Source of the DNA: Geranomyces variabilis | Lineage: Eukaryota > Chytridiomycota > Chytridiomycetes > Spizellomycetales > Powellomycetaceae | Assembly (NCBI GenBank): GCA_027603065.1 | Contig: JADGJP010000011.1 | Coordinates: 549,457 to 613,456 of the forward strand | DNA: 64,000 nucleotides | Reading direction: 5' to 3' | Part shown: piece after piece, positions 44,862-57,300 of the stretch | How positions within the stretch are numbered: position 1 is the first letter of the stretch | Layout of the letters: each line of letters opens with the position of its first letter | The notes under the pieces: model-generated | Told to the model about the DNA's origin: nothing | What the model saw: the letters and a program-made list of their open reading frames with translations, nothing else | The model's database searches: none | Translations under genes and position numbers: made by a program

Positions 44862-45688
44862 ATGAAATGCCATTTCGGACCAAGGAACAAATTTACAATT
44901 AAGGGACCGGTTACATATGTCGTGTACGCTGTGCAGGGCGGGAAAAAAAGGGGTGTTGAAATTTACAGCCACGTCGGTCGGGATTCTCTTTTTTGCGAGA
45001 GCGACTGGGAGCCCTCGCAAGGTCGGAGTTTCCCTTGCAATCTGATGAGATGTTCTGTTGGCAGCGTTGGGCTGGTTTCAACGGAATCAACGGAGGGCGT
45101 TTTTCATATAGGGGGAGCGAAAATGGAAAAAGAAATAGGGACTTGGCAAAGGAAGAAACAAAGAAAGAAACAAAGAAAAAAAAAAGAAAAAAAAAGTTGG
45201 CAAATATGGAAACAGCCACGGGGACTGGATGGAATGTTGCTTGCTTCGTGTCGAAACCAGGCCCGGGCTGGGCTGGAGCGAGGGGGGCGTGCACGCCTCC
45301 AGTGCGAGCGGGCGGGCGAAACACCAAATTTTGCGCTGAGGTTCCATCCACTTTCTGTTTGCCTTGGTTGGTTGGGGCCACTGCGGGCCAGACCCGCCGT
45401 TCCGTCCAACCAACCGAAGGACACAAAGGACACGCCGCCCTCCGCCGCACCGCAACCGCACCGCAATCCCCCTCTTCTTTGTGCCTGCCTCTCTCTGCCC
45501 GCCGCCGTCCCCCTCGCCCTCCCCCCGACCACAGCTCTCATCCCTCCCTCCCTCGCTCGCTACCTCTTCCTTGCTCCTGCTGCTTCCTGCTACTCCTGCT
45601 GCTGCTGTCTCGTTTTGCATTCTCCAATTTAATTATATACCACTCACCACTCGCTCAATCTCCGCGCGCGCCCCACCCACCCCGAACA
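44862..45688. other. Intergenic region before the GT32 gene
   Basis: 827 bp. It contains a purine-rich AAGAAA tract (about 45150-45200) and a C/T-rich tract (about 45465-45620) leading to the start codon, as in a fungal pyrimidine-rich promoter. An ORF extends upstream of the gene in frame, but its content is low-complexity and lacks conservation features, so it was not used. Confidence 0.45.
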
Positions 45689-47110
45689 ATGCGTTTCTTG
45701 GCAGTCCGCCCACGCAGATTCAAGACCCGCCATGTCGCAATACTCACGCTGCTCACCGCAATCCTTCTCTTCCGCAAATGGCTCTACTGCATCGGCGTCG
45801 TCATCCACTGCTTTGCAACATGGAACGTGCGCCCAATCAACTACATTGGCTCAAACGGCGACGGCTTCCCGCTCGACCTGGTCGACTTGCCACCAGCCGC
45901 CGATCTTAACGTCACCGACCTGCTCGCCGTCCGCCGCATAGCAGCAACTGCCTCGCGACAGGCTGAGTTAGAATTGGCAAATCAGCAAATTGCTCGCATC
46001 GATGCAGAGCTGAAATGGGGTCCCGACGTCGCCGAGGCTGAAATGGTCGTGCCGCCAATCCTGCACCAAATAGTGCTTGGAATGAAGGGTCCCATACCAA
46101 CAAAATGGACAGAGGCCGCAAACGCATGCACCGCCATCCACCCGCATTGGACCGTCATGGTGTGGGACGACGCTGCCGCACAAGAGTTCATCAAGGTTGA
46201 GCACAGCTGGTTCTACGACACCTGGATCAACTACCGCTACAATATCCAAAAAGCAGACTCGCTGCGATACCTCGTTCTGTACACTTACGGCGGAACGTAT
46301 CTCGACATGGATTTGCAATGCCTGCGGCCATTAGATCCATTTAGAAAGTACGTAGAAAAAAGAGAGGAAAACACGCATATGGCGTGTACATATGTACTCT
46401 GCCTTAACTCTCTTTCTTTACATTTTTGCTAACCTTTTTCTCAATTTTTCTTGTTTCTCTTTCACAGATTCGAGTTTCTTGCAAATGCCGCACACCCTGT
46501 TGGCGTTTCAAACGGCTTTATCATGACCGCACCGAAATCCAAATTCATGGCGCAGCTGGTCGAAAATCTCAAGCTTTTCAATCGGTTCTTCTTCACGGCG
46601 TACCCAACAGTCATGTTTTCCACCGGCTGCATGTACGTTTCGGCTCAGCACGCAATTGCCGAAAACCGCGAACCGCTCAAAGTTCTGGGCGGCCAGCACA
46701 ATCGCCTCAACGGCGCCGTTACCACGCCGCTGTTTAAGCACCTCGGCGCCAGCTCATGGCACCGCGGCGATGCCAAACTGTTTGTCACACTTGGCAAAAT
46801 CATCAAAGCCATCATGACGGTCGGCCACGACGACCCACCACAACACCCGCCACTGTCACCTGACCAGCAGCAGCAGCAACCGCACCTCGCGGACGCGGGG
46901 TCCCGGCGAAGATACCGCAGTATTTCTGTCTTGTCGATTTTCCCAATATCCGCCTTCACGCTGGCGTTTGTCGCGTGCTTTCGGTTTATCTACATGCGGC
47001 GACGGAGAGCGCATCGCGCTGCGGCCGCGGCTCACCCGCAGTCACTAAAGTCGGCGGCTGCGACCGATGCGCTCGTGGTGGAAAAGCGGTGCCCAATGGA
47101 CAGCGTATGA
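45689..47110 (+). CDS. GT32-type DXD glycosyltransferase
   Basis: Two exons (45689-46347, 46468-47110) join in frame to 433 residues. It is a type II membrane protein: a basic N-terminus, then an anchor at HVAILTLLTAILLFRKWLYC. The catalytic region contains VPPILHQIVLGMKGPIPTKW, HPHWTVMVWDD, and QKADSLRYLVLYTYGGTYLD followed by MDLQCLRPLDPF, with the DXD motif as DMD. After the intron, PVGVSNGFIMTAPKSKFM is typical of GT32 members such as Sur1/Csh1 and Och1-like enzymes. A second hydrophobic stretch near the C-terminus (SIFPISAFTLAFVACFRFIY) resembles Sur1-type mannosylinositol-phosphoceramide synthases. It probably acts in the Golgi on sphingolipid or glycan; the exact acceptor is unknown. 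Confidence 0.88.
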
Positions 47111-48227
47111 ACGAAGAAAGAACAAAGAGAACAAAAGAGGACACACCTATGCTCTCGCACTTCTTTCCGCCTGTGTGCCGCTCCCTCGCCGCTCCCTCCC
47201 TGGCACCCTTCTTTCCCTGTCCCACATGTATTCCCCCTTTCTCCCTCCCTTGCGCACACAGGTCACACATTGCGCCAACCACCCTGTCGCTTTTTAACTG
47301 TTACGGGAGCTTTCGACACTTCACACGCTCTCTCATGGTGCTTTTATTCAATACTGCTCATTTTTCCCATTTAATACAAATACCTTCTGGCCGCAACGTT
47401 CATGCTTTTCATTGACATTCATTTTCATGCGGGACGTGTCCTGCTGCTACCATTCAGATTTCTTGCGAGACGAGATTCATTTCGCACAGTTTCTGCTGCT
47501 ACCCATTTCTTGTGGCGTGTCGGCATAGACTTGAAAGCATGCCCGTAGCTGAACTGCCCGCTCAACAGATCAACGCAGCAGCTGGTCTGCAAACGCGAGT
47601 GCCCAAGGCGGTAAACGCAAAGCGGCGTGCATCTTTACCACACACTCCCGCGCCGTGCGTTTCCTTTTCTTGGCGCCAAACCTGGAGCTGTTTGTTGCGC
47701 CGACAGATCGAACGGTAGGCTGCGCCACCCTGACTAAGCCAAAACTCCGACCCTCTTCATCTGTTCATCACTCTTTCGTAATGGCCGTTTTCGGCTGCCC
47801 TTTAATAGAAACAATACGGAAAACACACATCCGATGATCCGGATAATGGTCTCCGAAAACAAGCTTCCCGCCTCTAAGCTCGGGTGAGGATCACCCACGG
47901 TTTCCTCAATTACATGCCCTCCGTTAAGATGGTTCCATCGGTGGGTGGGAACCTTGGGCGTATTCGTCCGCCACCGCTTATGCTCCTTGACTATATACAC
48001 ACCTATTAGCCACTTCGGTTTTTTCCTCTCGCGCAGCGCGCGGCGCCAGTCTGTGCCCAACCCACATCCTTCAAACCCCTGATCGGACCGACCAACCAGT
48101 CTGGACACCCGGCTCAGGGCACCAGGCCTGACAGGAAATTTTCTGTAGCACGAGAGACAAAAAAAAATCCATCATTCTGGAGACCCTCAACCACGTCGTT
48201 TTCCCCTCCACTGCGCCCAAAAAGTCA
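47111..48227. other. Long intergenic region before the histidine kinase
   Basis: 1117 bp, the longest gene-free stretch recognised here. A C/T-rich tract (47160-47250) follows the GT32 stop. Scattered ORFs on both strands have no family content. It probably holds the kinase promoter and a long 5' UTR. Confidence 0.4.
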
Positions 48228-51200
48228 ATGCCAAATCGACCGGGCGAGCGGATCGTGCGCTCCTCGCTGGCGGCGGACGATGACGACGAAGAGCCAATTC
48301 TTCCGGTATCTGTCGGGAGCAAGCATTCAGGACTGGGCTTGGCCGGCTGCCATCGACTCGAGCGTTTGGAGGAAGGGCTGGAACAACATGAAAATAGCAA
48401 AGGGCAATCTCCTGCGGCTGCCGCCGCAGCGGAGGGCTTGGCATCTGGGAAAATGTCATCTGGTAGCAGAAACGGCACTTTGGATGGCACACTCGGTGAC
48501 GCGGACCTGAGGCAGCTTGCTAAGGGCGGTTCCGAGATCATGGCATGCGGGTGTCTTCACCTCGTGCATCGACGATATCGAAGATTCAGGAACAAACGGC
48601 CGCAGACGTTGATCGTGCATGGCGTGTGGTGCAAGTGCTGGCAAGTTCTGGGCTGGTCGGCAATCTTTGCGTTTGCGTCAGTCATGTCGTTGGGAATCCG
48701 CATTGGCGGGCAGCCGACATTATGGCTGCTATGCGCGGCGTTGATCGGCGCTCTATTTCAGCTGCCGAGTCGCGAAGCGAAAGTCGGCGCATGCTGCACG
48801 GGTTGCGTTGCGATGTATTTGACCCTCACTTTCAAGTCTTTCGATCGCGGCATCGCGGCCTTGTTCACGCTATTCTACCTGGTGGAGTGTCTGGTTGCGG
48901 TAGCGGTACTCCGTCGCATGTTCGGCAATCGCCACTCGCTACTTACCATTCCGCGGCACGTCGTAATCCTCGTAGTGGTCTCTCTCGGGACGACCGTGCT
49001 ATTCGGAAGCATCCGAAGCGCCATATACCTCGCAATGGTTTCACATGGAGGATCAATGAATGACGTATTACTGGACGATTTTTCCCGCAATTGGTTTGCC
49101 GTCTCTACTTTGTCCCCGCTTATGGCGTCGGCCTCGATTACAAAGACATACAACTGGATTGCAAGGAAATCTCAGCACACGCGTCACATGAAACAAAGGC
49201 TCGCGCTATGGGCCGCGGTCATGATCAGCGCGGCGGGGCTGCCAATGATCCATCGCATGGCGACGCATAGCTCGGCCGTTGTTCTCGAGGGCTCGGTCAT
49301 GACCAGTTTCCCCATCATGCTGTTCGCCGGCGTTCTCCTCGGTATTCCGGGATTTTCTGCCGCGGCAATGATTTCAGTCATCATGCTCGCGATAATTATC
49401 GACAAGGGGGGAATATGGCCTAATGAAAGCGCGGCCCCGCCAGTCGGTTTCACTGCCGTCTCCTCGGATGCGGCTTTTGGAAGCATAACTCGGATCCGTT
49501 TATGGCGGACAATCTTTTCGTTTTCCGCTCTGTATACGACCGTGTACGTGAGCTACACGGCGCGGGTGCTACGCTCTGTCGAATCGCAGGTCAAACAGCA
49601 GACTGCAGTTATTCAGACAGCGCTGGATGACGCGGCTCGTGCGCGTGATGCGGAGCGGGAGGCAAATCGGCACAAGGCTGGGTTTCTAGCATTTCTTTGT
49701 CACGAGCTTCGAAATGTGAGCTCTGAAAAGCTGTGTGCCTCGCAGCTGTCTTGCTAATCGCTTTATCGTTTTCTTGCATCCTGTTACCAATTGCACCCCC
49801 CTGTTGCGATTCGGAATCTTGTAGCCGCTACATGCGATCCTCAACATGTCGACATTTTTATTGGAGGAGCTGTCAGCGCAATCTTCGGACGCAACACAGG
49901 ACATGGACCGATCGGCGCAGGCAATTGGCCTGGCATCAGAATATATGCTGTCGCTCATAAATGACACTCTGGATATGGGGCGGTTCGAAGCCGGCGAAGT
50001 GCACTTGCATCGGGTGCACGTCGAGTTTCGGAGGCTGCTCGAGGGCACGTTTGCGTGGGCGCGTGAATTGGTCAATGGGCAGGATGTCCATATCGTGGCG
50101 GTGGTAGATGACAATGTCCCTACTTGGATTATCATTGATCCAGTGCGCTCGCAGCAGGTAAGAACAGCGGGAGTTGGCATAACGATGCTAGCGGTTAGAA
50201 GCACTCGGTGTGTAAGACTCACGCTTACTTCGTTTCTTCAATCAGATTATTAATAACCTGATAATAAACGCTTACAAGGTAATGCAGTAGTATTTGCACG
50301 CCGCACGAACGTTGACGTTCTCGGTCTTATGAGTTCATCCTGCTTAGTTTTCACCGCCACGCTCGTCCATTCATATTCACGTCAGCGCGAAACCAATGTC
50401 AACAAATGGCTTCACCCACCAAATTTGTGTAGCTGTGACTGACATGGGGCCCTCGCTGACTGCTAATCAGGTTGCGCTGCTTTTTCAACCGTACGCCATA
50501 CACACCTCGGCGTCCCGCGAGTACGGTGGCAGCGGCCTCGGCTTGGCAATCACCAACCAGATTTCTAAGCTCATGGGTGGCCGGATCGAATGCGTGCCCG
50601 CCGTGAGCGATGGCAAAGGCGCGGGCACTGGTTCTGTCTTTACGTTCATTCTACCGGTGACTCAGGTTAACGAGCAGCACCGCGGAGAGCACGGCGCGGG
50701 TTCCCCTTCGCACTCGTCAGGCAACCTCAACAACGCTAGATCCATTCTTCTTGCGGGCAAGAAGAGCGTTGATCGCAATGTGGCTGCCGCGCGCTTCGAC
50801 CAGGTGACCAAACAGCTGAATGAGCAACCTCTTGTAGGTCGGGCATCTGATGCAGGGATCAGCGCGAAAATGAACGGAATGAAAACGTCGAATCACCTCC
50901 AGGGACATCACGCGCAGGGCTCACCAAGGGTTTCCGCCCTTTCGTTCGCTGCGACCTCGACAGAGCGAGTCGCGCGATCGTCTCACAAGGCAGGCTCTGG
51001 ACTTTACTCAGACGGTTTCGAGCCACCGCCATCAGAGCCTTCCACTTCGCCACGTGCGTCATTCTCATCTTTTGACAACTTTCCCGACTCGCTTGCGCGG
51101 GAGATTCGCGCGCGGCTTATCGACGATGATGGAGATATGCTGCTCACTGGGTCCGCCGGTGGGCAACGACGATCTTCATATACACAGCGGCTGGCGCGCA

Positions 51201-53108
51201 CGCTGCCGCGCGTGGCCGGCGGGTCATCGTCGTCTACCACCCCTGTTCCACCATCGACGGCGCCAGTTGTCAACCGGGAGCCGCGGTCGCCGGAAGTATC
51301 GACATATGCGCTATCGCCCACAGAGCCAAGGTCAATCCCTGCGCCCGTAACGGATACGCATGAACCGGATTCCGCTGCCGGTCCCTCGCCACCAGAGATT
51401 GCGATACTGGTTGTTGATGACTCGGGAATCAACCGTCGGATTTTATGTCGACATCTCTCGCGCTTGACAGACATACCAATACATCAAGCCGCCGACGGAC
51501 AGGAAGCCATAACAACCTATGGTGCATATGACGCGCCGACGTATGCGATAATTTTCATGGACCGTAAGGACTGATGAAGAGTTTTCCAGATATGGGAATG
51601 CCCGGTTTTGCGCAACATTGACACTCCTTTTGCGTATTTTAAAACACAGTCATGATGCCCAATGTCGATGGACACGAAGCCACACGACGCATCCGCAATA
51701 TGGGCTGCACGGCCCCCATAGTGGCTACGACCGCTTCGGTCGTACCGGGAGAAGAGGTGCAGGCCATGCTAACCCTTCGCGAATGCGGCATGTCGCAGGC
51801 GCTGCCAAAGCCTTTTACAAAGGAGCAAATTGAGGACATACTGAAAACTTACGGGGTACGCCTGATGGCTTCGCCGGACCCGCCTGGAAAACCGGACAAA
51901 GGCGTCGAGCATCCGGCAATTAAATCATCAGTGCCGAAGCCGCAGGTCGTGGCGTCCACGCCTGCCGCCGGCCCGCTTAATGGGGAGGGGGCCGATCAGC
52001 ACAGTAGGCCTGCGATCGTGATCACTAGCGCCGCACAACCAGAAGATGCAGCCGTGGCAATGCCGTTACCGTCGCTGCAGCCTTCCAATCCACATCTGAT
52101 ATCTCAAGCATTGGTGGCTGCAAGCAATGTAGAATCCTTTCTCTTGGGTGCAGCACCGCCAGATACTGCTCGGCAAGCGGGACGCATCCGCAAATCTCAG
52201 AGCGCCGACAATTGGGCAGACGTGGCCAGTCTTCGCGCAGTCTATTACGCTGCCAGTCCGCCGGCAACGTCCACATGTAAACGCAGCAGTTTTACGCTTG
52301 GGTGTCTGTATATAGCGCGTACTTTTACTTACACGTTCCCTGTCTCTTTGCATGGCAGACTTTCCGGGTCCAGCGCATTCATCACACACTGAGACCCGCA
52401 CGTGGGTCAAACAATCTGATTCGGACATTAATGCCGCCGCGACAGCACCTCCTCCGGCCCCTAGCGCCCTCCTCCGCAGTGGAAACTCCAATCATAGCCT
52501 TTTATACACAAATTCTGCTCCAACCAGTCCGTTACCACCTTCCGCCTCGTCCCGGCCGCCGCCACCAAACACGCCTTCCCGAGTTTTTCTCAACTCCCTG
52601 CCAACGCCGCGCGTGCCGTCGCGGATGCACTCTGACCCACCACGTGCGAAAGGTGCATTGGTAAAACCATATGTCCTGGTCGTTGACGACTCTACCGTCT
52701 CGCGCGGGATTCTCGGCCGCATTTTGACTTCGATTGGGCAGTACGAGGTGCACGATGCCATCAACGGGATCGAGGCGCTGCAGCGATGCTTTTGGACAAC
52801 TTATAGCATCATATTTATGGTAAGAAAAAAATCACTTGCTTTAAAAGCCCCTATCTCCCAACAATGACACCGACCCGCCGTTTCCTTCTCTGCAGGATTT
52901 GGAAATGCCGCGCATGGGTGGACAGGAGGCGGCCGCCCGGATTCGCTCAACGGGCTATATAGGACCGATTATTGTTATCACGTCGCATCCACTGGACGCG
53001 CTGCCGCGGGGAGTGTTGCAGGTTGGCGTGACGGAGTGTTTAGCGAAACCTATATCCCGCGACGTGATCTACTCCGTACTGAAGCGCTATCTGCTCTTGC
53101 GAGCATGA
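48228..53108 (+). CDS. Membrane hybrid histidine kinase with two receiver domains
   Basis: Seven exons join in frame to 1456 residues: 48228-49715, 49825-50157, 50246-50278, 50348-51563, 51650-52276, 52359-52819, 52896-53108. Residues about 125-440 contain some eight hydrophobic helices (WSAIFAFASVMSLGIRIGG, PIMLFAGVLLGIPGFSAAAM), resembling MASE1-type sensors, but this is uncertain. A short coiled coil leads to the H-box FLAFLCHELRNPLHAILN (His about 492). The ATPase lobe has the N-box NNLIINAYKF, a degenerate G1 (VTDMGPSL) and an intact G2 (GGSGLGLAI). After a 270-residue Ser/Pro-rich linker, receiver 1 (about 969-1090) has LVVDDSGINRR, FMDLMMPNVDG and a late Lys in LPKPF. Receiver 2 (about 1336-1452) has LVVDDSTVSRG, FMDLEMPRMGG and LAKPIS. 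The ligand is unknown. Confidence 0.92.
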
Positions 53109-53477
53109 TGGGCAGCACGATGGACAATCTGAATCGCTTCGTGTATATATATACCCTGCATGTCTTTCGCCCATCTGTGGAAGCTGTCCAATCAAGAACG
53201 TGACTGCGCATATCATCAAGCGCACTCCTGCCACGCCTTTCCTCCTAGCCGTTGCCATGTCCCACCGTCGCATTTTCTACCGTGGAGGTCCTCTCTCTTC
53301 TACCCTACTGTTGCAGCTACTGACACTAGCTCTGCTTATTTGGGTTTTAAGCTCTTACCTCAATCCTAACCGTCGCGTATGTGGCGCTAGTATCCGGGTC
53401 CATAGCGTATTGTCATTCCAGGGTTGGTGAATTTTGCTGGAATTGATACCAAGGGTATCAGTTCCTCAACGTAAAGG
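53109..53477. other. Kinase 3' flank and tRNA 5' flank
   Basis: 369 bp after the kinase stop. Apart from the small hydrophobic ORF listed separately, nothing is recognisable. Confidence 0.4.
53257..53430 (+). CDS. Possible small single-pass membrane peptide
   Basis: 57-codon ORF with a basic N-terminus (MSHRRIFYRGG), one strong hydrophobic helix (LSSTLLLQLLTLALLIWVLS) and a short tail. An upstream in-frame ATG at 53200 exists. A GTATGT donor-like site follows NPNRR, so a second exon is possible. I recognise no family, and an ORF of this length can occur by chance. Confidence 0.25.
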   Translation: MSHRRIFYRGGPLSSTLLLQLLTLALLIWVLSSYLNPNRRVCGASIRVHSVLSFQGW

Positions 53478-53550
53478 GGTTCCTTAGTGTAGTTGGTTAT
53501 CACTCTGCACTCTGAATGCAGCGACACGAGTTCGAATCTCGTAGGGACCT
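53478..53550 (+). tRNA. tRNA-Gln (anticodon CTG)
   Basis: 73 nt folding as a complete cloverleaf without intron. The acceptor stem GGTTCCT pairs with AGGGACC (one G-U pair), with T as discriminator base, as usual for eukaryotic tRNA-Gln. The anticodon stem CTGCA/TGCAG encloses the loop CTCTGAA, giving anticodon CTG (reads CAG). The T arm ACGAG-TTCGAAT-CTCGT carries the B box, and the D-arm region TAGTGTAGTTGG the A box. Confidence 0.95.
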
Positions 53551-54335
53551 GTTATTTTTGCCTTTTGCCGCCACTCATTTCAGCGTTCTGACAGGTCTCT
53601 GAAATTCTGAATCCTGAAACCTCAGAGCGACTGTATAGCAGGGACCATCGTAACAGATGAACGGACGTGGCCTTGGCCTGCTTCGCGAGTCAGTTCGCGA
53701 CCGTACCGGAGCAGAGAACAATATATTGTACACCGAACGCTGCGGTATGTCAACTGCCCATGTAAACCAAACGTCAGAAAGAAAAGGTTTGCCATGCGGC
53801 GGTAAGAGCGCGCGGCTGTTGCCTGCACAAACCTGTCCGTACCGAATGCTGAAAGACAAGCGCGATCAGACGCGCTTGCAAGGGAGACCTTTTTACCATT
53901 GTTGCAAAGTCCCCTCAGGCCTGTGGGCGAGCGATTATTGGCGAAGACGGAGCACAGAGATTCGTGCACGCTGCAAAACTTTCAGTGTTCTGTTCTTGTC
54001 AAATGATCTTTCACCCCTTTGGCCTTCATAGCCTGATCAATTTGCAGGGAGCCCTCGACCGATCGCTCACAATTTGAAACCGGTCTTTCTCGTCGTAGGG
54101 TGTGCAAGAGGGCTCAGAATCTTTGGCGCGTGCGGCGAGAAAAGAGCAGCTTTCGCGTACGTTGTACTGCGACGGGCTCCTTTGTCTCCAAGTAATCAAT
54201 AGTGAATGCAAAATATGTTATTGAAATGCAAAGTGGACTACTACTTATTACAAGGGACAGATGCAATGTGGTGGATGCTGTAAAGAACGGTACGCCAAAA
54301 AAAAAAAAATGGAAAAAGAAACAAAAAACAGAGGT
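53551..54335. other. Intergenic, tRNA to adenylyl cyclase stop
   Basis: 785 bp. Minus-strand and plus-strand ORFs (53575-54211) overlap each other and show no domain. An A run lies at 54298-54309 near the 3' end of the cyclase gene. No gene supported. Confidence 0.45.
53555..53559 (+). terminator. Pol III T-run after tRNA-Gln
   Basis: Five T residues four bases after the tRNA 3' end, the usual RNA polymerase III stop signal. Confidence 0.75.
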
Positions 54336-57300
54336 CTAGAGAGTCCTTGTCGAGTCCAGCAGGTAGGTCTCCCAACCCTGGCCCAAGCGCGTAAAAACAG
54401 TCCGCGTAGCGCGCTCAAGAGCATACACGTCTGTGCGTGCGTACTGCAGCCATGAGATATTGGTCGTGCCGCTGTTGTTGTTGTCGTTGTCCGCAGTCAG
54501 CACTATTGCCGGACCGTGACGAAGCTGGTGGATTACGGCAGCGTCTTGCTGCTGCTTGGTGGTGGTGGTAGCGGTGGTGGGCGATGGCAAGACGGAGGAG
54601 CGGCGGTTAGGGAGGTCAGCGCCTGCAAGGTCCTTTTGCAAAGCCGCGAGCCGGAGAATTCGCGCAGCGAGGATGGCGCACATGTAGTCGTTGCCCGCGG
54701 GAGAAACGATGACTTGCTCGAGTGTTTTTTCCAGACTCCGCGCAACATCTGCAAAGCGATTGCTGCCGCCGCATAGCAAGGCGAGAACCGATTTGGCAAA
54801 GTGCTTTGTCAGTTTCGCGACTGGAGCGCGGCGTGCCAGACGTTTAACGAGTTTAAGGATAGAGCGAAGGAGATCCTGGCATAGTTTACGCTCAAGCACC
54901 GCTTGGAGACGACGGGCGACGCTGTCCGCAGCGACGGCGGCGTCAGAAGCCGGAAATCGCGGGGCTGGAATATCGAGGACGGCGATGACAAGACACGCCC
55001 AATCGAAGAGCTGCGCAACCGTCAAAAACAGGTCTGGGCTCATGTATGCGATTCCCAGCCGGACCTCGTCCAGCGACCGCGACATCTCCCGCGCCAGATG
55101 CGTGGTTTTGAGGCGCGGCCTTGCGGGGTCGCGCAAATCCTGGCCGCTTTCCCAACGCGCGTCGTTCTTGGCCATAAGGTAAAGCCTGCCGACCAAAATC
55201 CGAATAAAATAGGTAAAGTTCACAACGCGCACGCCAATGCCAAAGCCGGCGGACGAGGCGCCTTGTTTGTTGGCAAGGCCTAACCGGCATTGCTGCGCGC
55301 GCGCCAGCGCGTACCAACGAGCCGAGTTTGCCGATGGCCCTTCGCGCGCCCAATAGCACGCGGCGAGACACATTGCCGGCCGCAGCGTGCGCGGGCTTTC
55401 AAAATCGATTTCGACTGCAACGCGGTAATACTCGGTGACTGTATCATGCAACCGCGCCAAGTTTCCGGTGACCCAAAACATTCCAACTTGGACGTTAAAC
55501 ACGTCAATGACATCCCTCGAACCAAGCGTGCCCTTGTGCTGAAGACTCCGGAGAACAGTCTGTGAAGCCATCTCGGTGCGCCGCCAGTCACCCTGCGCGT
55601 AGGCAATCAACGTCATCGAAACCGTAATCTTGTCGGTGTTGAGCGCTGCTTCTTCGGCGTTAGGTTTGAGCGATTTTGCAGATTCCAGATAGTACTTCGC
55701 GGCCCTACAATATCCGAACGTTTCCAGGGCCAAGCCCATGCGCAGATACGCGCTACGCAGCATGCCGGGATTTGTTGAACGGAGCACTTCAGACAGGTTG
55801 GCATTGACGAGGAGAACCAAGAGGTAGCAAGGAAGTGAGTTTTTATGGACGGCGAGGTGTGCGGCGCTTTCGAGGAGCTTAAGGATCTCGATGCATAGTT
55901 CGCGTAAATACGCTTCATCGTTCGCGTGATCCCGAAATTTCCTCTTCATTCCCCGTAACGCCAGCCGCTCCTTCTCTTCACCCGTTTTCGCGTTTCTCAG
56001 GAAAAACTGCTTGCCAAAATGCCGCAGCGCGAGCGCTAGCCAGTGCGGGGTCCACTCGTCGGGCACTCCAACTCCAAATTGCCCCATCGCCAGGGTCAAA
56101 AACTCCCACGCTTTCGGGTAGTCTATCGAGCCAATGTACAAATCGCACATTGACCGCAGGATTCGGATACGTGTGAGCATGTCGAGAGCTTCGCGTCCAG
56201 CGGCGGGGTATTCCGAGATCAATTTCTCAATTCGCTGATACGCGACATTTGTTTCCGAGATGATTGCGCGCGAGGCGCACATGTTGAATGCATCGACGGC
56301 AAAATGAAACAGCGTTGCAGGCGCCACCAGCGGGCGGCAGCGGTCGAGGTGGATATTGATGGTTGCGACAAAGAAGTCGCGGTTGCCCGACCGCGGCTGG
56401 AGGTTGGCGACGCGCAGCGTGCGTGCAAAGTGCGCGGCGTATGACGCGTGCAGCGCGCTGCGTCGCGATGGGATAAGAGTGTTGTAGATTGTTTGGTAAA
56501 CTACGCTGTGATGGAAATACACAGCGGTGCAGTTCTCGGCCGTCTGTGGGACAGCGACGGGCCCGCTGGCGTTGCTCCTGTCTTGGTCGGAATTCGAGCG
56601 TGTCGTTGATGCGTGGGACGAGCACGCAGACAGCGTGGTGCGGACTGAAGCCGTGTCCTCGGCATCATGCTCAGAAATGTCCTCTTCGTCCTTTGACCCG
56701 GTCTTGGAAAACGTGTACTTGAGAAACTGAAATCGGTCTTTTTCCATAATGTACTCGAGCAGCCGCTGGCGTCCTGCGGCAGTCTGCAGCTCAAAGTTCG
56801 CGAATTCTTTAACCGGATTCCGAGTCAGGGCTGCAGCGATAGTATGCAGCTTGGTGTACTGGCCAGCAACGCTAGCGACCAGCAGAATATGTCGCATTGC
56901 AGGCTCAGTACGGTCAAGATGCGCCAGGACTGCCGTGTTGGCATCGGCAGGAAGGAGCTGGTCAAGCTGGGCTGGTGAGACGCAACGCCTCGAAATTCGT
57001 AGAACGCCGTCAACGACCAGCCCATCAAGACGTTCAGCCAAACTTTTCGTCAGCATGGTAATCATCACAGGATTGCCGCCGGTGCGACGATAGATTTCAG
57101 CAACGAGCCGCCCATCAACGCCCTCGGCAGCCGGGTATCGGTCGTGCAGCAGGCTCAGCAACAGCTCCTCCGTTTCGCGTTGGCTCAAGCCTTCAAGCTC
57201 AATCAAGCATGCTGGGACGGCGGCGTCGCCAGCTTCTGTAATCACAGCGGGTGCTTCTTGCACCGAGTTGCGCCAATCGACCGGCCCGCGCCCACCGGAT

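Noticed and set aside
44993-45688. Upstream extension of the GT32 reading frame
   Set aside because: The extra residues come from A-rich and C/T-rich simple sequence. The ATG at 45689 starts directly before the membrane anchor.
53575-53969. Two overlapping minus-strand ORFs after the tRNA
   Set aside because: No domain, no splice support and overlapping frames with similar open length; chance ORFs.
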